64,000 nucleotides of DNA from Amphirosellinia nigrospora (taxonomy: Eukaryota; Ascomycota; Sordariomycetes; Xylariales; Xylariaceae): NCBI GenBank assembly GCA_004123355.1, contig SCHM01000002.1:2666001-2730000 (forward strand), read 5' to 3'. Of the stretch, positions 1 through 11,964 are shown one piece after another. How positions within the stretch are numbered: position 1 is the stretch's first letter; each line of letters opens with the position of its first letter. The position numbers and the translations under genes were made by a program. The notes under the pieces were generated by a model. That model was not told the DNA's origin. It did not search any database and saw only the letters and a list, made by a program, of their open reading frames with translations.

Positions 1-88
1 GCAATTTGATCATATCGTTTCCCCCGCATCGACCCTCAAATTAGGGTTTACCTAATCTTTGAGCCAGTCACGACCTACATCCACAGTT

Positions 89-894
89 TTAGACAACCTT
101 GGTGAGCTCCCCAGTCTTGATATCGTAGAGGAAACCCGAAGCCGTGTCTCGCAACTCCTTCCTAACAATAGCGGAGGACTTGATAAGCTGTATATCCAGT
201 TTCAGACCCTCAACCATGCTGTAAAGAATCAGGTTAGCTATCCTTTCCTAGTCATATTCATAGGGATTAAAAAACCTACTCAGTGGTAGGCGAAGCCTTG
301 AACCCGTCCAATTTGCCTGCGAGCTCAGGGCTATGCTGGAGAATATGGTTACGAACATCATTTTCCGTGATATGTGTCGCGCCACAATCTTCAGTTCACA
401 GAATCAGTATGCATGATCAAGTTAGCCAAAACACGACGGACTACCCACCAGTGTGCCTAATCACAATGAGTTCAGTGAGTCCCGCTAGCCTGTCGATCGC
501 AGCAATATCGACGATGTTCCTCGCCGGGGTGCCTGAGGCAGTTCTCACGAGAAGGACATCTAATACAAATTAATTAAGTGAGATTTAATGTAGAAGAACA
601 ACATAAACATACTATCTTCTTTGGTGAGTCCGAGGAATTTCTCAGGAAGGACGCGCGGGTCGAAGCAGCAGACTGTGAACCGCGTTAGTATTATTTACCA
701 GCATTCCTGTAGCAGGGATTGAGTACTCACATATCATCTTCTGCGGCTTGAGCCCACCCAGCTCTGCAAAGGTAGGAATAGGCTCGTGGTCCTTAGACAA
801 GACCCTATTTTCTATGTTAGATAACAATCTCGATGTTTGAAGGCTGAACCTACTCGACTCGTGGAAGAATCTGTGATGCGAATGAGGAAGTCAT
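89..894 (-). CDS. beta-carbonic anhydrase
   Basis: Zinc enzyme that interconverts CO2 and bicarbonate. Six short exons were joined by hand: 894-854, 811-731, 672-613, 559-449, 388-280 and 218-89, each intron being GT-AG. Ligands of the family are visible: CCFDPR (Cys plus the Asp-Arg dyad) in exon 3 and HTDCG (His, Cys) created by the exon 4/5 junction, followed by THITENDVR. The C-terminus reads IRKELRD-like (IVRKELRDTASGFLYDI) and ends in LTKVV. About 176 residues, the usual size for the short fungal class. The start is the ATG opening MTSSFASQILPRVE. The exon 1/2 junction is one base out of frame at the A-run read from 808-811, so either the assembly has an indel there or the first intron is misjudged. 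No targeting signal is obvious, so probably cytosolic. Family call is firm. Confidence 0.88.
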
Positions 895-2921
895 TTTCGA
901 TGTTATGAATGGAGAGTGAATTCAAAGTTTGTGTGGATGTTGGTTTTGATGACTCTCAACTCAAGCATAGAAGACGGAACTACTTATATTCACTTCACGA
1001 CTTCTCTAGACCTACGAGTTCGGTTATCCTATTACATCTACAAACCTTAGTTCGCCAAATCCGTAAATAATGATTCCATCTTGTCAAGCCTTGGTGATGA
1101 CGTTCTCATAGGATCCTCCGCAGTATCGACTCAGTCGTCTGCGACAAACTACCTACGCAGTGTGATTACTTATCTACGGTTTGTAAGCATCGTGATATGA
1201 GTTATTCCCAATAAATCACGATCAATTGTGCAACTAGGGCCACGAAAAGAGTCTAAGTATCTAATCAATCTAGTGTTGGAGCTATTCGGATACCCGTTCA
1301 GTAATCACTAAATTCGATCGGCCGCGCCTCTACGGCGGAAGCCCCTTACCAAGTGGGGCAGGCTTAGGCGCAACAACCCGCGGCCTGACTCATTATTCTC
1401 ATATACTACCAAAACTCGTCCTGTTTAGTTTAGCAATTGTTTAATGCCGTGGCCGTACGGAGTTTTACTCCCCTTCTTGTAGAGCAGATTCAGATGGGTT
1501 ATAATTTCCCCGAGTGTATGATACACCCAAAAGAGGAACCAAGAACATCGTCATCCAAGCAGCTGCCTGGTATTTTCACGCGCCCTTGTAATGACATTGA
1601 TGTGATGACCGTGTTGCCATGCCTTTCGGGTTAGTCTCTAGTATTGGTAACGCCGGGAATATGTATCAGTAGAGGCATCTTAAGCTTGTCGGCGTATCCT
1701 GTGTTGATAGGATGCCTCGATTCATTCTACTCATGCTGCTGGTGAGGGAATAAAGTTTTCCGTATCTTTGATCTTCTACGTGATACCGAAGGGTCGCCGA
1801 CTTCCTACAGCTAAATATCATGTTGCATATACTAAATCATGCATAAGACTGTAAAGTATAGACTTACCCTTCGGTGATAGAGTGAAACAAGAGCTAGAGA
1901 TTGAAAAGTATCATATGGCAGGTTATCATGACTATTGTGAAGCTACCATTTCATGATATACCACTGCTGTTAACTTAGCCTAGTATCAGTCGACTAATGA
2001 CCAGCTCAACTGCTTGATATAGATTAACTACCTACTTCGATAATGAATAATCGTAGCGACCTCTTAGTAGGGTATCCCCAATACTATCGCGATGACGGGG
2101 ATTACAGGTTTCCCACGAATGTCTTTTTTCGATTAATGAACATCACGCCTTTCAAGTAAGCTCGTTACTCAGCATCTCATTGCCTAAGTCAGCCAGTTCA
2201 TATCGTCATCATGTACTGTATTAAACCCATGAGCATCAAACGCGTAAGAGTCACCTCGGGTTTTTTTTGTTAACTTTTTGTCCATCTCCGATTCCCGAGG
2301 TTATTCTATTTTGACTACCAGCTCGTAATTATACAACATGCAAAGTCAATGCTCCTCGTAGCGCTTACTGTTTTGCGCGGTTGAATGATAGTACTCGTCC
2401 CAAAATGCGCACATAAAGAACGTTTTCAAACCCTAAGCAGTGCCGCACAAGTTGTACAATCAAGTTAAGATTATTCCTGCAGCTCATAACTTTAGTTGCT
2501 GTCTAGCATAGTGTACAAGATATAACACATGACTTTACCTAACTATTAGGTCCCACATGATGAGATTCAAACTCTTCACCCATAATCAAGCATACCTTGA
2601 ACCTTGTTCTTATAGTTCTTCGATTTGGCACTTCACTACAGAGCGCGGAAAAGCTGGAAATTGACCATGATTGATCTACCTAAGTTATTGGGATAGCACA
2701 CAAACGCCAAACAGTAGTGATCAATCAAACACAGTACCCTAACATTGTACAAGTGCTCAGGCTTAATGCCACCGACACACAACATTTCCGAGCCCTCATA
2801 AAACAAACATGGCGTCCTGATGCTCCCTGATAACCCAGCTCATGCGTCTCGTCTGTCACATATTAATTTACTTTCGTTGCCTATTACATAAAATCATCGC
2901 TTTCCATTCACGTCTACCCAT
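895..2921. other. intergenic, no supported gene
   Basis: AT-rich stretch between the start of the carbonic anhydrase gene and the 3' end of RNR1. The first 200 bases are presumably the carbonic anhydrase promoter. One 65-codon open frame at 1437-1634 resembles nothing I know. No repeat, tRNA or recognisable coding remnant seen. Confidence 0.5.
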
Positions 2922-5831
2922 TTAGCCACTGCACATAACACAGGATTCGGGGTTCTCGATGCTACCTGCGCCGTTGTTAATTGATGTTTCAAAAGAGAAA
3001 AAAAACAGTCAGGGCAACTTACAAGCCAGAACAGCGTCGGCGTAGATGTCATATTCACGCTCTTTGCTCTTATCCTCCTCGTCTTCATCTTGCTGTGGTG
3101 ACTTAACGTCCTCGAGGGCAGCCTCTGGCAGTTCCTCGGCTTTAGGTTTCTCCGTAGGCTCGGTTGCCAAGGCCTTGGGGCTTTCGCCTTCAGGTAGATC
3201 TGCCTTAAAGGTTGGGGCTTTGGCAGAAGATACAACCGGCTCCACAGCAGTGATCTCCTTTAGTGGGGGAGGGGTGGTGCTGGGTGTGGGACCCCATGGG
3301 GAGAATTGACGACGTTGGAGTCTTGCCTCTTAGCATACATCGGTCGCGACATTGAAGGCGATGGAGATGACGTGTGAGACCCAGAAGGAGGCGCTCGTTT
3401 CTTCAACGCGCCGGGTCTAGCAGCCGCTGGGTCGTTAACCTTCAATGCTTCTTGGTCAACAGTGAATTGAATAGGTTGGGCGGCAGCTTGTGTGCGCAGA
3501 TAGTACATGCCAGTCTTCAGACCGAGCTTCCAACCCGTAAAGTGCATGCTAGTAATCTTGCCCATTGTAGGCTCCCTCATGTGAATATTGAGTGATTGTG
3601 ACTGGTCAATGAAAGCACCACGGTCAGCAGCCATTTGGACAACGGTTCGCTGAGAAATTTCCCAGACAGTCTTATATAGAGCCTTGACTTCAGCAGGGAT
3701 GCTAGGAATATTCTGAACGGAGCCATTCTCGGCGATGATGCGATTCTTCATGTTGTCAGACCACAGCCCCAAATCGACGAGGTCCTTCAAAAGCCAGGGA
3801 TTGACGACTTGAAATTCACCTGCCAACACACGGCGAGAGTAGATGTTGGATGTGTAGGGCTCGAAACACTCGTTATTGCCCAGGATCTGCGACGTACTTG
3901 CAGTCGGCATGGGAGCCATGAGAAGACTGTTGCGTATACCGTGTTGTTTGATCTGCTCCTTGAGAGTAGCCCAATCCCAAAGGTCGGAAGGGGTGACATT
4001 CCACATATCGTACTGAAGAATGCCTTGAGAAACAGGGGAGCCATCATAGGTAGAGTAGGTGCCTTCGCGTTGAGCAATCTCCATTGATGCAGTCAATGCA
4101 GCATGGTACATAGTCTCGAAGATCTGCTTGTTGAGCTGCCGAGCTTCTGGTGATTCAAAAGGCATGCGGAGGGCAAGGAAGGTATCAGCTAAACCCTGAA
4201 CACCAAGACCAATTGGTCGGTGTCGCATGTTGCTATTGCGTGCCTCCTGCACGGGGTAGTGGTTTTCATCGATAACCTTGTTCAGATTACGAACAACAAC
4301 TTGGGTAACCTCGTGTAGCTTTTGGAAGTCGTAGCTTTCTGTGTTGTAGTCTACGAAAGACGGCAGAGCCATAGAGGCTAGGTTGCAAACTGCTACCTCA
4401 TCTGGAGCAGAGTACTCGATAATCTCAGTGCAAAGATTGGAACTTCGGATAGTGCCGAGGTTCTTCTGGTTACTCTTGCGATTGGCATGATCCTTGTAGA
4501 GCATAAAAGGATTTCCGGTCTCCGTCTGGGCCTCTAGGATGGCGTACCAGAGCTTCTGAGCCTTGATGGTCTGGCGGCCACGACCTTCAGCCTCGTACTT
4601 CTCGTAGAGGGCTTCAAACTCGTCGCCGTAGACATCGGCAAGCCCAGGACACTCGTTCGGGCACATCAATGTCCACTCGCCATTCTTTTCAACACGCTTC
4701 ATGAAGAGATCAGGGATCCAGAGGGCCAAGAAGAGGTCACGAGCACGGATTTCCTCCTTGCCGTGGTTCTTTCGTAGATCCAAGAATTCGAACACATCAG
4801 AGTGCCATGGCTCTAGGTAAATAGCAAAAGCACCGGGTCGCTTGTTGCCACCCTGGTCAACGTAGCGAGCTGTGTTGTTGAAGACACGAAGCATGGGCAC
4901 AATACCATTCGAGGTACCGTTGGTACCGGCAATGTAAGAGCCTGTGGCACGGATGCGATGGACATTCAGGCCGATTCCTCCAGCCATTTTGGAAATCATA
5001 GCACATGTCTTGAGGGTATCATAGATGCCGTCAATGCTATCATCCTTCATATCAACCAAGAAGCAGGACGACATCTGAGGCTGGGGCGTTCCGGCATTGA
5101 ATAATGTAGGAGAAGCATGGGTAAAGTATTTGAGGGACATAAGGTTGTATGTCTCAAGGACCTTCTCAATATCATCTCCCCAAATGCCTACAGCTACACG
5201 CATAATCATGTGCTGTGGTCTCTCGACAATCTTGCCATTGATCTTCAGGAGATATGATCGCTCCAGAGTCTTGAAGCCGAAGTACTGGTAATTGAAATCG
5301 CGGTCATAGACAATTGCTGAGTCAAATTCTTCTTTGTGTCTCATGACGCAGTCGTACGTCTGTTGTGAGATCATGGGGACGGTTTGTTGTTCTTGGGGTT
5401 GATGTAGTGGTACAGATCGCTGACGACAGTAGACCACTGCTTCTTAGTTTGCTTGTGTAGGTTTGAGACGGCGATACGCGCGGCCAAGATGGCATAATCT
5501 GGGTGGGTGACGGTCATGTAGGCGGCGGTCTCGGCTGCCTGTTGTCAAGATCCCGGTTAGAGAATTGCCATGTTCGTCAGGGTATTATGAGAATGTTTAC
5601 CAAGTCGTCAAGCTGGACAGTGGTGACACCTCCGTAGACACCCGAGATGACTTTCTGGGTTATAGCAACGGGGTCGACATGTTCGGTGTCGAGTCCGTAA
5701 CACAGGCGTGATACACGGGCCGTGATCTTGTCGAATTGGACCCGCTCCTGGCGGCCATCTATCGATTGATTAAGAGGCCAATACAAGACGAGGAGTCTCT
5801 TGGGAAACATACCTCTCTTCTTGACATACAT
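2922..5831 (-). CDS. rnr1: ribonucleoside-diphosphate reductase large subunit
   Basis: Class I ribonucleotide reductase alpha chain, making dNDPs from NDPs with the small subunit. Exons 5831-5813, 5758-5601, 5538-3023 and 2965-2922 give about 912 residues after two one-base corrections. The N-terminus [15 protein letters not shown] is the ATP-cone. The catalytic core shows [45 protein letters not shown] and the radical-path tyrosines in GMYYLRT. The last exon encodes [13 protein letters not shown], whose CxxC shuttles electrons; the intron before it splits the Cys codon of ADAVLAC. Frame slips lie at the G4 run 5375-5378 (NPKNNKPS then MISQQTYD) and at the G-runs 3265-3274 (PHPAP then [11 protein letters not shown]); both are cured by one extra C on the coding strand. 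The gene is essential, so these are most likely assembly errors. Two MCB boxes lie upstream. Confidence 0.97.
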
Positions 5832-6093
5832 CGTGACACGTGGATCAGCAACGGCCCGGGAGAAGGGCTTGTATAGGGGAAACTTGGGACGATGACGCCA
5901 AGAAAGTAGAAATCCAGACAATACAGCAGTGACAGACGTCGAATTCAAGTCGTCGGCAGCCTCTGCGCTATCAGCAGACTATGGGTATCAAAAAGTGGTA
6001 ATGAAATGCTGTGTTGGACCAGTTGGCTCGTTGGTGATGTTGAGTAAAGGAGGGATGAAAATGGTGCATCCACCGTCCAACCTTAAATAGAAA

Positions 6094-6099
6094 ACGCGT
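6094..6099. promoter_or_regulatory. MCB-like box upstream of RNR1
   Basis: Exact ACGCGT, 263 bp before the RNR1 start codon. MluI cell-cycle boxes of this sequence bind MBF and drive G1/S transcription of ribonucleotide reductase genes in yeasts. Function here is inferred from sequence and position only. Confidence 0.5.
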
Positions 6100-6350
6100 T
6101 GTTCACTAGGAAACCGCGTCTTAGTACTTTTTAGCGCGCCAAACAAGTACCTAGATACATACCTAGGTAGAGGGCCATAGGTAAGCTCGGGGCAACGAAG
6201 TGCATGGGTTAGGTAGGTAGTGGCTGCGAGTCCCTAAGGTTATTCTAGTGCTCGCAGCTACAGCTGAGAGACCCTCAACCCGCCAGCTGCAACCTCTTTA
6301 GCAGCGGCGCTCTGTCACTAGACTAATTCAGCAAAGTCTCCAGCCACTCA

Positions 6351-6356
6351 ACGCGT
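6351..6356. promoter_or_regulatory. second MCB-like box upstream of RNR1
   Basis: A second exact ACGCGT, 520 bp before the RNR1 start codon. A pair of such six-base sites within about 500 bp is more than expected by chance, which supports a real cell-cycle promoter. Confidence 0.42.
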
Positions 6357-8589
6357 ATGGACGCGGTTCCTCGATGGCGGGGTTCATTTATATGGGTCCT
6401 TTGTGGGGAATTACCTGCGTCAAAATTCGTTACAAGCAGCCACTTCGGGTCGTGGCATTACCTAGGTAGCTACTCTTTCCCTATTTGGGCAGTCTTCTTG
6501 TGCGTTTGATATTTTTCGCTCTGCCAATTAAGAAAATGCAATCTCAAGGTCTCAAATTGTTTACAGCATGAGTTCTTCTACATAGAATGTCTACAGTTGT
6601 CGGTTAATACCCCACTACCTAGAGTAGTAAGGTAAGGGGTTCTCGCTACGCTTAAATTGAATTGCACAGTATCTCTACGAACGTATTCCTAGGACTTCTC
6701 TAATCTCTCCCTCTCTAACCTACATCTAGTAAAGCGGGGTGCTTACAAATGACATCCAACCTAATTGATTATGAGTCAAGATTTCTCGGGGAAATAAATG
6801 ACCTCCAACAGGGAGTTGTAGCACAAGGTTAGCTAGTCACCCAACCAGGGTCGGTTCCGAACACCCGAAGCCTGGTTTGTCGCGAACTACGAATGTATTC
6901 AGGCCACTGCTACGGCCGAGAACGAGATCTAGAACGGAGCCGTCAACGGGTATGTTTCAATATAAGAAAAAAATATCCCATACCAGGCGCCATTGTCGGA
7001 TACTGTGTACTTATGTAAGCACCAAGTCGAGGTCTTGTCTAGCAAACGTGAAACAGGTAGAGGCATAGATTGAGTATTTAAATTGTTTGAGAGAGGAGCT
7101 CCAAATATCCCTGTAAGCTAGACTGTCCCAGACACAGCAAACATTTTCTATCGCGTGCCCAATACCAAGGTTTTATGTTATCTGGTTTGCACGACAGGAC
7201 CACTGATGAGAAGAAGCTTAACTAACCAAAATGGGACTTCCAAGCACATAATTGAATAATGAGACAATGACCTGATCCTAGTTCGTATTTGGTTTTTGAC
7301 AAGATTTACGTGCTCACTCACCAAAATTGGTTCGTTTGATGCATCTCGCCTCGGTGAGTGGGATATACTTGGGGAGGTGTATTAGGCTTCCGAGTACTTA
7401 GAGCCGAGCTTGTTGTTACATCTTAAGCAACTACGAGAAGGTTGACGTGGTAGTACTAATAGTATCATCGTATGATTGAAAGGAATGCCTAGATGGCAAT
7501 TATAGCATCAGGATTTCTAAGAAGTCTAAATTACTCGAAGACAGTATCACCGTGCATGACAATGCAGATTCTACATTTAGTAAGGTCACGAATTGCGAAT
7601 GGCCTGCGACAAGAATTGGGAAGATTGATAAGATTTGACTGCTTGATATTATAATTAAATACTATCGAATTAGGATGTCGAATAATAGATCGAACAACCG
7701 AAGCGTGAGCGGGCAAACACAGGCGCGTGCTCCCAAAAAAAAAAACCACTGAAGTATTTATTTTATCCAACTGTAATCATTCGATAAAGTAGCTAGACTC
7801 CAGGCTGCCCAGTTATGATTAGATTCAGGGATCCTAACTGTCAGAATACGCCTACTTCTGGGTACGGAATGCCAGACTTGAGAATTCGCGATTACGTCAA
7901 GGGCCATAAATAAATGGCGTCATGTATAACACCGTCATGCCGGGCTGATATAGCGAGATATACTCAAGAGTCAGGCGGAATAAAATACTAATGACCGTGA
8001 CTAAGTCCCTCAACACATGAAATGAATTACTATGATCATTTATACTTGCACATATATCGTTTAAATCTCGCTATACATATGCCCTTCGAGAGCTTCACGG
8101 GGAGAGAAGACTGTAGCGGTTGCCTTGGATGATATTACGCCTTATTCTGTCCGTATGGGTTATAGGAAAAGCCATACAAAATTGGATTTGCCTAGATTTA
8201 CAGTCCAATGGTCGCCTAGGAGAAAACCCTTCGAATTACTTTGCGAATCATGTGTGTTAGCTACAAGTCGCCATTGAAACAGGAAATTTGGCCGAGTACC
8301 TGGTGAGTCTATATAACTAACAATTAACTTTTATATCTATGTAAGATAATGACAGCTTTGTGCTTTATGACGGTACCGGCAGTATACTTGAACAGGTTGA
8401 CATATTGACCCTATGCTTGGCAACCTAGCCTATATAGGCCGTTTTCTAGACCAATTCAATACCCAGCCCGCCCATCACCTCATTTCTTAACAAGGTATAC
8501 CGGCTTCATGCTCTACCTATGGTTAGTCAAACCCCAGTTATACCATGCGGGTAGCATCGTCGTAGCGGTTATGAGGCATTGGGCTGCTA

Positions 8590-8624
8590 CACACCGACGG
8601 CCTAATGGAAGACTTGTCGGTGTG
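8590..8624. repeat. inverted repeat upstream of dehydrogenase
   Basis: CACACCGAC and GTCGGTGTG form a perfect 9-bp stem around a 17-base spacer, 336 bp before the dehydrogenase start. It could be a two-fold regulator site or a hairpin; no factor can be named. Confidence 0.35.
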
Positions 8625-8959
8625 CAATAGACCAATAAAGCAATAGATAGGCGCGAAGCTTATATTGGCCCAATACTACTCCCAAGAAGCCACTATTAAA
8701 ATCGGATCAAGTTAGGAGGTATCCACGTTGGGGTGTATATCCACACCATACGTGGACGTTAGGCGATCTATCTCGCACAAGTCACAGTCCCGCAACTTAC
8801 AGAGACTGGCATAGGGAGCTCAAACTGCGCGGCATAATTGTTTAAGAAGACATAGACGACCTGTGCGTCAGTAGCTCAGGTAAACGCGACTTGTTTGTCG
8901 ACTCAGCTCTCCACTTTCTTCCACGCTTATACCGCCGGCCATTCACGTTAGCTTTCAAG

Positions 8960-10015
8960 ATGTCAATGGGATTCGATGAATGCGCAGTAGTCCGGGATGG
9001 ATTCCCCCGGCCCGTCCCGGATACACCCGACAACGTTTTAGAGCAGTTTCGGATGACTGGCAAGGTAGTTGTCGTGACTGGTGCTGCGGATGGCATTGGA
9101 TATGCGGTATCAGAGGCGATGGCTGAGGCGAACGCCAACGTTGCCATGTGGTACAACTCGTGAGTTGACACAGAGTCAAGGCTCCGGCATACTGTTTCTA
9201 GCGCTCATGGTCAAGTAAAGAAATAATGCTGCTATCGCGAAAGCTAATAGACTGGCCGAGATCCACGGGCTGAAGATGTCGGCGTATAAGGTCGATAGTA
9301 AGACATCACTTCCTCACTGGTGCGCTGTGAAACTAAATGATACGCTTTAGTCTCAAACCCCAAAGAGGTGGAAGACGGAATCAAAAGGTCGTCGAAGACT
9401 TTGGTAGAATAGATGTCTTTATTGCCAATGCTGGTGAGTCCTGTGCAGGCTCCAAGGCTTAGGGCGCCTATAGCTAACAACCTTCCAGGCATGGCAATAT
9501 CCAAGCCCATCCTAGAACAGACACTTGAGGAATACCGGAAGCAGATGTCCGTTAACGGTAAGTATGATACTGGAGCGTATGGATCTAGAAATCATGCACT
9601 AACTAATTATTTAGTTGACGGCGTGGTGGTCTGTGCAAAATACGTTGGCGAGGTATTCAAACGCCAAGGCACAGGGAACCTCATCATAACATCGAGTATG
9701 AGTGCACACATCGTCAACGTACCGACAGATCAACCGGTGTATAACGCGACGAAGGCTTTCGTCACACACTTTGGCAAGTCATTAGCGCGTGAGTGGCGGG
9801 ACTTTGCCCGAGTGAACATCGTCTCCCCTGGGTTTTTTGACACGAAGATGGGCGCTAGTCCACTTGCTCTCAACGAGGCCTACCGAATGGCGGTTTTGGG
9901 ACGACAGGGTCATGTCAAGGAGATCAAAGGCTTGTACCTGTATCTTGCCAGTGATGCCTCAACCTACACGACTGGCAGCGACGTAATTATTGACGGCGGA
10001 TATGTCTTGCCGTAG
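8960..10015 (+). CDS. NAD(P)-dependent short-chain dehydrogenase/reductase
   Basis: Classical SDR of the sorbose reductase/arabinitol dehydrogenase type, about 276 residues. Exons 8960-9159, 9221-9297, 9351-9433, 9489-9557 and 9615-10015. Cofactor motif TGAADGIGY follows KVVVVTG near residue 37. NAG is formed across the exon 3/4 junction. The catalytic Ser is in ITSSMSAHIV and the Tyr and Lys in YNATK. A C-terminal DGGYVLP closes the fold. The start at MSMGFDECAVV was preferred because no earlier in-frame ATG exists. One frame slip sits in the A4 run 9383-9386 of exon 3: an extra A gives IKKVVEDFGRIDVFIANAG. With it the exon sum is exactly 277 codons. Substrate is unknown; a polyol or sugar is the family-based guess. 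Cytosolic, no signal or membrane segment. Confidence 0.92.
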
Positions 10016-10204
10016 GAACACCAAGATAGATACCCGAGCCCATTTGAGGAGATAATGTCTGAATCGCGCGTGGAAGAGGTTGGATGAGTGAGCTAGGTGA
10101 TGTCCTGATGATAAAGCAGATTAGGTAATTTCGAATGTTTATGTCGATTGGTGTCCCCTATTCAAATATCATGTAATATGCAGCAATCGGGTATTTTATT
10201 ATTA

Positions 10205-10253
10205 CATAGGTACCTACCTAACCTAACCTACCTAGGTACCTAGGTAGGTACCT
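10205..10253. repeat. CCTAGGTACC palindrome-rich tract
   Basis: A run of overlapping TAGGTACC, CCTAACC and CCTAGG units, lying between the dehydrogenase and the TatD gene. Similar short motifs recur near 6160, 6465, 23735, 26780 and 27030, always between genes. It resembles the interspersed TACCTAGGTA motif common in Sordariomycete intergenic DNA. Confidence 0.5.
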
Positions 10254-10380
10254 ATACGGGCCTAAGCCACACGCACTTCAACTTAAGCATATCCCAATCA
10301 AGACACAGACTCTCTGTTGACTCATTCATATGGATGCAATTTTGATTGTAATCTTTCTCATTTAAACGGAAGATACCTCC

Positions 10381-11964
10381 ATGATCCCCAGGAAGAGTCT
10401 ATTTAACTGCCTTACACGTTTTAAGACCAGTCGAGTGCCAATTTTGAGCTTTCTGAGACCCCTCTCATCCTTCACTTCAACGATGGCTTCTGAGGCAACA
10501 GGCCCTGTGCCTGCTGCCAACCCAACGTATAAGCCACGTTATATCGATGTAAGTCAAACCTAAGACTAAGAACACCACTTCCTAATAGCTCTGTGATGGC
10601 ATTTTAAAATCGTTTGTGAGGCAATCTGAAGGCACGAGCCTATAGCTAATTGTAACTTCATGAACATTCATAGATCGGTATAAACCTTGCAGACCCTATC
10701 TTCCGAGGTGTATACAATGGCAAGGAGCGACATCCAGATGACCTACAAGCCGTGGTATCTCGCGCGCAACAAGTCGGATGCCAAAAGCTAATCATCACCG
10801 GGTCTGACTTCGCAAGTTCAAGATGTGCTCTCGAAATAGCCAAAGAATATCGTGTGTGAACTATTTCCCCATCGTCTCGAAGAACAAGTTGCTGACAATC
10901 TCATAGCGGGTGTCGTATACACAACAGCTGGCATTCACCCTTGCTCAAGCTCAATCTTCAGCACATCACACGCTCACCACGACTTGGAAGAGTACACTAT
11001 GCGAGTGACCCCGACCCCGAGAAGCCTGTGCCCGAGGACCACGAGCCAGACCCAGAAAAGACGAAAGAGATTATCTCGGAGCTTCGCGCTCTCATCGAGT
11101 CAGCCAGGAGCACACATCCGGGCGCCCTCATCGCCTTTGGTGAATTTGGTCTCGACTACGACAGGTTGCATTTCTGTTCTCGCAAAGTGCAACTACATTC
11201 CTTCGCGGCGCAACTCGACCTGGTACTGTCACTCACCCCACAGCCGCCACTATTTCTGCACTCGCGGGCAGCGCACGCGGATTTCGTTGGGCTACTGAAA
11301 GCGAAATTCGGGAGCAAGCTCGAGAAACTCGAGCGCGGCGGCGTCGTACATAGCTTCACCGGGACGGCGGCTGAAATGCACGAGCTCGCCGATCTGGGTC
11401 TACACATCGGTACAAATGGATGTAGCTTCAAGACCGAGGAGAACTGTGCGGTGGTGAAGGAGATACCGCTGGACCGGCTGATGCTCGAGACGGATGGCCC
11501 TTGGTGCGAGATCCGGCCTACACATGCCGGATGGAAATACTTGCTCGAGGCCAAAGCCAAGGCTGAGGGTATATACACTGCTCCTGATAGCAATGGTGGC
11601 GAGTCCGCACCCGCGACGTCAGAATCCACGCCTATATCAACCGCAACACCGACTCCGAACGTCACAAGAACTGCAACACCAAACCGCTGCAAGATCCAGC
11701 TGCAGCCGGACAGTCAAAGCCCGCTAAACCTCCAAAGAAGCCGAAGAAGAAAGGACCTGAGATTCCAGAGCGGTGGCGTACCGTCAAGAAGGAGAAATGG
11801 GTCGAGGGCGCCATGGTCAAGGGTCGTAATGAGCCGTGCATGATAGAGCGAGTCGGACAGGTCGTCGCCGGCGTACGGGGGAGCCGCTGCGCGATGTGTG
11901 CGAGGCTGCCTGGGCGAATACTGTGAAGGTCTTTGGGTTGGGTGAGAATGAGAAGCCTGAATGA
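10381..11964 (+). CDS. TatD-family metal-dependent DNase
   Basis: TIM-barrel metallo-hydrolase of the TatD family (DNA exonuclease linked to DNA repair and apoptosis-type degradation in eukaryotes). Exons 10381-10548, 10674-10851 and 10907-11964, about 468 residues. Visible motifs: INLADPIFRGVYNG, LIITGSDF, TTAGIHPCSSS (metal site), GEFGLDYDR (metal Glu), FLHSRAAH, VVHSFTGT and MLETDGPWCEIRP (metal Asp). The C-terminus with KPPKKPKKKGPEIPERW and VFGLGENEKPE is the usual fungal extension. The first 34 residues are Arg/Ser-rich and could be a mitochondrial leader; a second Met at 10483 (MASEATG) could start a cytosolic form. Three one-base losses occur: near 10985-11003, near 11610-11622 and in the G5 run 11877-11881. 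Restoring exactly three bases makes the length divisible by three. Confidence 0.9.

Larger units (their letters stand above)
5832..8959. other. intergenic: RNR1 promoter, long non-coding stretch, dehydrogenase promoter
   Basis: Divergent upstream region of RNR1 and the short-chain dehydrogenase. It holds the two ACGCGT boxes, several CCTAGGTA motifs around 6150-6230 and 6465, and a perfect 9-bp inverted repeat (8590-8598 with 8616-8624). Open frames such as 7531-7770 (-) are short and unrecognised. Nothing else supportable. Confidence 0.5.

Noticed and set aside
3046-3309. Plus-strand open frame of 87 codons
   Set aside because: Antisense to the RNR1 C-terminal tail; Ser-rich composition is a shadow of the acidic Glu/Lys coding strand.
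11156-11692. Minus-strand frame of 178 codons
   Set aside because: Antisense of the TatD gene, whose plus-strand motifs are unmistakable.
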